The position numbers were made by a program, and so were the translations under genes. Positions 20,399 to 25,322 of a stretch of DNA of 25,322 nt are shown here, in pieces. The stretch covers positions 244,165 to 269,486 of the forward strand of contig AZLU01000033.1 in NCBI GenBank assembly GCA_002224055.1. The letters are read 5' to 3'. The notes under the pieces were generated by a model. That model saw only the letters and a list, made by a program, of their open reading frames with translations, was not told the origin of the DNA and searched no databases. The stretch's first letter is position 1; each line of letters starts with the position of its first letter. This stretch comes from Pezizomycotina sp. ARF18. Its lineage: Eukaryota > Ascomycota.

Positions 20399-21772
20399 CG
20401 GCGACAGCTTCATCACCTATAAATCTTCTCAGTACATGCTGCTCACGGCGCCGTAGCTCTTGAGGTATCACAGTTTTGCAATATAAAGACTATACACCAG
20501 CGTCTCTGGTTCAACAAGGTGTCTCGTGACCTTCCAATAGTCAACTCGGTTGAAAATAAAGCTCTCTTGGATTATAGTCTATATTCCAAAGCTCTGATCA
20601 TATTACTATGGCTCTTACAATTACTAACTGAAAAAATGCGCTCAGCTATAGGCTTTTTTTTTTAGTTTCGTAGCGGTGCGAGAAAGCTTAAGGGAATTTG
20701 TTGGAGACACCTAAGGAACTCTAACATATAAAAGGTTATCTAACTTCACTTTTAACAGAGCAGATTCTCTCGTAGAAATAGCCAAAAGAAGATTTACCGG
20801 ATTATGAGGAGCGACCGACTGGAATGATAAATACCGCGGATGGCTTGAATACACCAGAAAGCGGAAGATGTATCCTCTTCGGACAGCTTTCTTTCTTTCT
20901 ATTTTAATTTCGATTTTTTATTAAATTTCTCTTTTGTCTCACGATTCCGGGCCGACGTGACGCTACAGGGTAGATGCAATATGTGCTTGGATCTATACCA
21001 GCTATTCAGCCCTTCCAAGCTAACAGGAAGAGAGTTTGGTGGATAACCGAAGTATACGTAAATTACGTTTAGTCACACTAGGGCTAAAGAGTACAGTGCG
21101 TACGTAGATATATACTTCTAGCCCCACTTGGGGAGCCTATAGCCTGTCCCGAGAGGGAAAAGCTATTGAGAGGATTAAGAAACCCTACCCTTGGAGAAAG
21201 GCAATTGCAGTAAATATAATATGATAGTAAGAGTATCACTGCTCCCCTTCCCTACTTTCGAACGGACGACGCTTTGCACCTATATATATATGTCCCGCAG
21301 ACATTTTAAATTACGTTTCTAGTAATATTGGTAAATATATATCCATTTTCTCTGGTAGTGGTGTCCTTTTGCTCCAATCTGCGATCACATAATAACATTA
21401 TTCGGGCAAGGACTTCGATTTTCATTGCTTACATTGCTCCATTTCAAAAAAGAGCTTAGCTTTTACCTAGAGAGCTCAGCACTAGTGACCACCTGGAACG
21501 TTTTAGTAGGGTACCTTTTCATCCTTTTATATAGTCATATATATATATATCCCGCTAGAAGCATCACTTGAAATTGCAAAAGATTATAATCTCGATCTCA
21601 CAAGCACTACTGTTAGTAGCTCTCCGAGGCTATTTGTTAAGAGCAAGTGATCGTGACAAAATACCTAGATACTAAATGGAACCACCTGAGAGCAGCTTTT
21701 GTCGTGCAAGGAAGGGTACCGTCAAATCTATTGCTATATTCGGGTTGAAAAATATTTGGATGTCAGCTCAAA

Positions 21773-21810
21773 TAAAAATAAAATAAATAAAATAAAATAA
21801 AATAAAATTA
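21773..21810 (+). repeat. AAATA/AAAATAAAAT simple repeat
   Basis: An uninterrupted run of AAAATA/AAATA units lies in intergenic DNA. It is a plain low-complexity microsatellite, similar to shorter ones near 3390-3420, 6510-6535 and 16660. Confidence 0.7.
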
Positions 21811-22994
21811 TTGCATTGGAAACCCCGAATCCATCAGAACAATACGCTTATCCTTCGTCCTCCTATTTCTGCTTATTGTTTTAGATCCATCCAGGAAAGA
21901 AGGGATGCGGTAATAAAAACTACATAGAATTTCTTCATACTGAGTTGTAAATAATAATAATATCATTTAATAATGATTTAATAAAAGTTAATTACTTTAT
22001 TCTTCACTTCAACCGTTCTTCCCTCTCGTTCATCTCTCTCATCACCCCAACGCAAGTTGCAGCTAGAGCTAGAGCTACTTGATTATCAGCAAAAGACGGA
22101 AGGTTTAGCGGGCAAGCCTCCTCCCCACGCCTCCACGAGCGGCTGAAGACGCCCAACTGGTAATCTGAAAATAGAGCAGAGCAGTTTCTAATAACTACTT
22201 ATTCCCTCTTTTTTTTCTCAGTAATAGTATTACCCTCCTCAATCAAATTGAAACGAAAAAAAAGCAGCAATAAGCAGTACTCCGAACGGAACACGAAGAG
22301 CGCTCCTTGCTTTCTTCCTTTTTTTTTCTTTCTTTTTTTTTTTTGTTCACTTCTTTCTTTCCTTTTTATTTCTTTTTTCCCTTGCATTTCAGCTTCGACT
22401 CTACGACGATAAAGTCACAGCGTAACCCACTCCTAGCGCCGTTCTCTTCTCCAAGTCCTCTTCACACTCTCGACTGTCTCTGGAAGACAAGGGAGAAATA
22501 GGGTGAGTTTTTGACTATTGTCAGCCTCTAGTTACCTCCGCGCCATTCAGTTAGTTTAAGGCGGGCCTTTGAAAAATACCCCTCTCGAAAACTCAGAAAA
22601 AAGAAATTAGAATAAATAGAGAAACGGATCCGGCATATACACTAGAGACTGTATCGCGAGAGAGAGAAAGATAGTGAGTGGTAGGCGAAAATCGGAGAAG
22701 AGAAGAACGTTCGAGTGGAAGGGACGAAGCAGGAGAAGCCCACAAAGCGACAAGCCTCCAATGTACCCGAAAGTTGCAAATGGCCCTGAGCGATAGCAAT
22801 CTAATCAAGACTCCTTTTTTTTTTTTTTTTTTTTTTTTCAAGTTTCTTGTTTGATAGTCTTATCTTGTGTAGCAAGCTCACTTTTACAGCAGATATTTAC
22901 ATCTTTACTATTCACGATTTAAAGACTGATCAAACAGTGTGAAGTATTCAGTAAGTATAATAAATAAATAGGAACAAAAGCGCTATTCGACACA

Positions 22995-25322
22995 ATGCCT
23001 TCCGGATTCGCAGATTCATTTTGGTCGCCAGACTATGCGGAGGTCAGAACCCCAACCTCGCTCCAGCCGGTTCCACCGTATCGTGTGTTAACGCCGTATC
23101 CTAGGTCTGGGGAAGCTCTTCGCTAAGCTTCAGCAAGGAGTTGTCGAGAACCAGCAGATATTAGCTATCGCGCATGCTAGGGCCGAAGCAGAAGACATTT
23201 ACGGCGACAAGTTGAAATTGATTCCTGGGCTTCAGAAAGCCAATGGATTGGGAAGGACGATGGAGCTACCGTAAAGAAGTTCGTATCTGAGGAGAAACAA
23301 AAAAAAAAAAGGCTACCATAAAAGCCAATGCAGAGACTGGAGTCTAACTGTTTATGACTTTTAGGCATTTGAAGGACTCAAGAAGGAAATGGATCAGGTA
23401 AAAATTTCTTTGATTGGATACATGCGCGACATGATATTATCGGAATGAATGCCAGAACAGATCCGCTCATGCTTAACGAAACTATCTCTGGGACGTAGGC
23501 CGGTGAAAGTCATCGAAAAATAGCTGAGAATATACGCAAACTTGTTATTGACCCTTTTGCGAATGGTGCGATGCACACGAACAAAGGGTGGAAATGTCGC
23601 ATGAAGACCTGCAGCAACGCGTTCGAAATCACGACAAGCAGGTGAGGCAGTCAAGAAGCTCAGGAGTAATTATTTCAACAAGTGCCGCTTGTTGGAAGAT
23701 TTCGAGGAGGAAAACAAATACGCTTTTCAGACCCCAGAGAAGCAAACAGCGCCAGCTGGAGCGGCTGAGCTTCAGGTTCCCCCGATGCGCCGGAAGCTCC
23801 GCAGATCAAGCTCCATGAAGCGGAAGAGGAAGAAGACTCTTATGAAATGGAGACATGTTCTACGCCCCTCCTCAACTAAAACAAATAATATCGGATGCTC
23901 TTGAAAAGATCCCGCAAAAGGAGGTCAAAGTAACACTGCTCGGGACTTACCAGCATTGCTCTAACGGATCTGATATACCAGTTCATCCAAGACAATTTGG
24001 GAGCTACTACGGTGAGCGCTGCCGAAAGAATTGGCAGGATCTGTTGGACATGGTTTTCTACGCTTGATTGGCAGTAATGGGAAAGCACGTTTGCAAACTC
24101 AACCAAGCTGACTACCAATGGCGACCCAAAGCTTCGACATGGCCGTAAAGGTCTTCAAGAGAAAGCCAACTTTGAAGCCTGAAACGGACCCGTTGACTCC
24201 GGAAAGCCCAGGCAGCACCGGCATGTTTGGCGAGATGTTCTCTAACCTTATCAGTAACCCTCGTCCGGTGAAACGGCGCCGACCGCATGAAGAGAGAGGC
24301 CAATGAGGCGGACGAAAAGATATCGGCAAGGTGTTAAGAAACTCGATTTGATCAGGTGCAACCTTGAGGAGGCGATGATGGACCACCTGAATTATGGAGC
24401 GATGTGAAACGATCGTTTGAAGGCGATCAAAGCAGGTACCGTGACCAGCTGATTAACGTTGACTTGATACACCAGCCTTTCTTTACGCTAAAATACATTT
24501 CCTCGTCATCCTGGTCCTGGCGCTACTTCCAAGTGATCCCGGCCCTTCAGAGCACAGTGGATACCATGATGCTCTTCCAGGAAACTGTGCAGCCCACTGC
24601 GGATCTAAATACCTTGATAATACAGGACTGGATCATTCTTCCAAAAGTACCACATACGAAGTTATTACAATTCCGCTGGAGGTTGTCTATCACGTCTCCG
24701 GGGTCCCCAAATATCAGAAGAGAAGTCAAGAAGTGATAAGTCTAAAATTGACTTTCGTTATTAGATCAGACTTTCGGAGTTGATCTGGAGCTGAGGGCAA
24801 GGGTGACAGAAAGCGTGTGCCCATTATTGTTACCTCTATTTTGCAATATCTGGACAATCGTAAGTATTTGAACGCCGATATTTTGCATGTATTGCTTCCT
24901 ATGGCCATTAACATATCATATCTAGATTATCCTGATCTCGAGACCGATGAAGCCCGTCGCATATCTGGACGGTTAAGTTCCACTGCAGGCAAGCACCTCT
25001 TAAAATTCAATCAACAACGGTCAAACTGTGCCAAGGGATACACTTGAGAAATATGACAGCCAATCGTAGCAAGCGCACTCAAATATACTTGGCTGAACTG
25101 CCAGTAGGAAAATATCAAATCCAACTATTTCACATCGTTATCGCCTAATCTAACTTCATGGGAATTAGATTCGTTGGTCTCTTCACGAGTCAACGACGTC
25201 ATCAAGACTATTTAAACACTCATGGCGGTGAGGACGATGACCAAACGAGGCTGTCTGTATTCGAACACCCTCGGCGGATTGCTTCTAGCCAACATGCACG
25301 CTGGATGCTATCGTCTCCACTT
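22995..25322 (+). CDS. RGD2: F-BAR / DEP / RhoGAP protein (Rgd2-like), 3' partial
   Basis: Membrane-bending RhoGAP that should act at the cortex on Rho/Cdc42 GTPases; truncated by the right window edge. Start ATG 22995 gives MPSGFADSFWSPDYAE. After an intron (about 23043-23104) the F-BAR begins: LGKLFAKLQQGVVENQQILA, HARAEAEDIYGDKLKL, FEGLKKEMDQ, RKIAENIRKLVIDPFA, EMSHEDLQQRVRNHDKQ and NKCRLLEDFEEENKYAF (to about 23750). A DEP domain follows (about 23855-24115): FYAPPQLKQIISDALEKIP, LLGTYQHCSNGSDI, FIQDNLGATTVSAAERIG. A linker and then the rest of the F-BAR (KLDLIRCNLEEAMMDHLNYM, VIPALQSTVDTMMLFQETV; 24330-24600) show that the DEP is inserted in the F-BAR, as I recall for yeast Rgd2. The RhoGAP part starts near 24765 (DQTFGVDLEL, RKRVPIIVTSILQYLDN, intron 24861-24924, YPDLETDEARR, DSLVSSRVNDVIKTI, NTLGGLLLANMHA). 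Many 1-nt shifts. Confidence 0.87.

Larger units (their letters stand above)
20027..22994. other. Gene-poor 3-kb stretch between divergent eL36 and the RhoGAP gene
   Basis: No frame of 60 codons or more exists on either strand from about 19960 to 22195, and I recognise no tRNA, 5S or spliceosomal RNA. It contains the eL36 promoter (near 20030-20200), a TATA-like TATAAAAG at 20391, an AAATA-type repeat (21773-21810), a CCCCACTTGGGG hairpin near 21122-21133 and, on the right, a long pyrimidine-rich presumed leader of the RhoGAP gene with a T24 tract (22815-22838). A possible untranslated-leader intron donor (GGTGAGTTTT) lies near 22501. Confidence 0.5.

Noticed and set aside
22199-22501. Lys-rich minus-strand and Phe/Ser-rich plus-strand frames
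   Set aside because: Both are translations of a pyrimidine-rich leader upstream of the RhoGAP gene; no coding character.
1-25322. CRISPR array, prophage, transposase or other mobile-element gene
   Set aside because: No regularly spaced repeats, integrase, transposase or reverse transcriptase motifs were seen; the repeats are simple microsatellites.

Overview
This is a eukaryotic nuclear window, almost certainly from a filamentous ascomycete (Pezizomycotina-type) fungus. The genes are split by short introns (about 50-180 bp) with GT...AG ends and CTAAC-like branch sites. Intergenic DNA is AT-rich and full of homopolymers. The gene set is fungal: a CFEM/GPI surface protein, an F-BAR/DEP/RhoGAP protein, an MFS drug/polyamine-type transporter and the U3 snoRNP protein Utp13. 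The species cannot be named from the sequence. No bacterial, viral, CRISPR or transposase gene was seen.

Layout from left to right: (1) 1-1884, minus, MFS transporter cut off by the left edge. (2) 1885-5623, long AT-rich intergenic stretch. (3) 5624-6466, plus, CFEM-domain GPI-anchored secreted protein. (4) about 7520-8653, minus, J-domain protein with a glycine-zipper segment and two tiny exons. (5) 9405-11335, minus, multi-pass fungal membrane protein that I could not assign to a named family. (6) 11889-14802, plus, UTP13 (ribosome biogenesis). (7) 15038-16224, minus, PUP3 (20S proteasome beta3). (8) 17059-18766, plus, UBX4/TUG-like UBX protein. (9) 19421-20026, minus, ribosomal protein eL36. 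(10) 20027-22994, gene-poor stretch without any open reading frame of 60 codons or more over its first 2.2 kb. (11) 22995-25322, plus, F-BAR/DEP/RhoGAP protein running off the right edge.

The genes do not form a cluster or pathway. They are a mix of housekeeping genes (ribosome biogenesis and structure, proteasome, Cdc48 adaptor, chaperone) and cell-surface or signalling genes (CFEM, MFS, RhoGAP), arranged in alternating orientation. I see no new biological system. The most striking feature is technical or evolutionary: seven of the nine genes carry single-base insertions or deletions that break otherwise well-conserved reading frames, while eL36 and the main exons of the J-protein gene are clean. 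Because essential genes such as PUP3 and UTP13 are affected and splice sites are mostly intact, I favour assembly error over pseudogenes. An annotation made by naive ORF calling would miss or fragment most of these genes.
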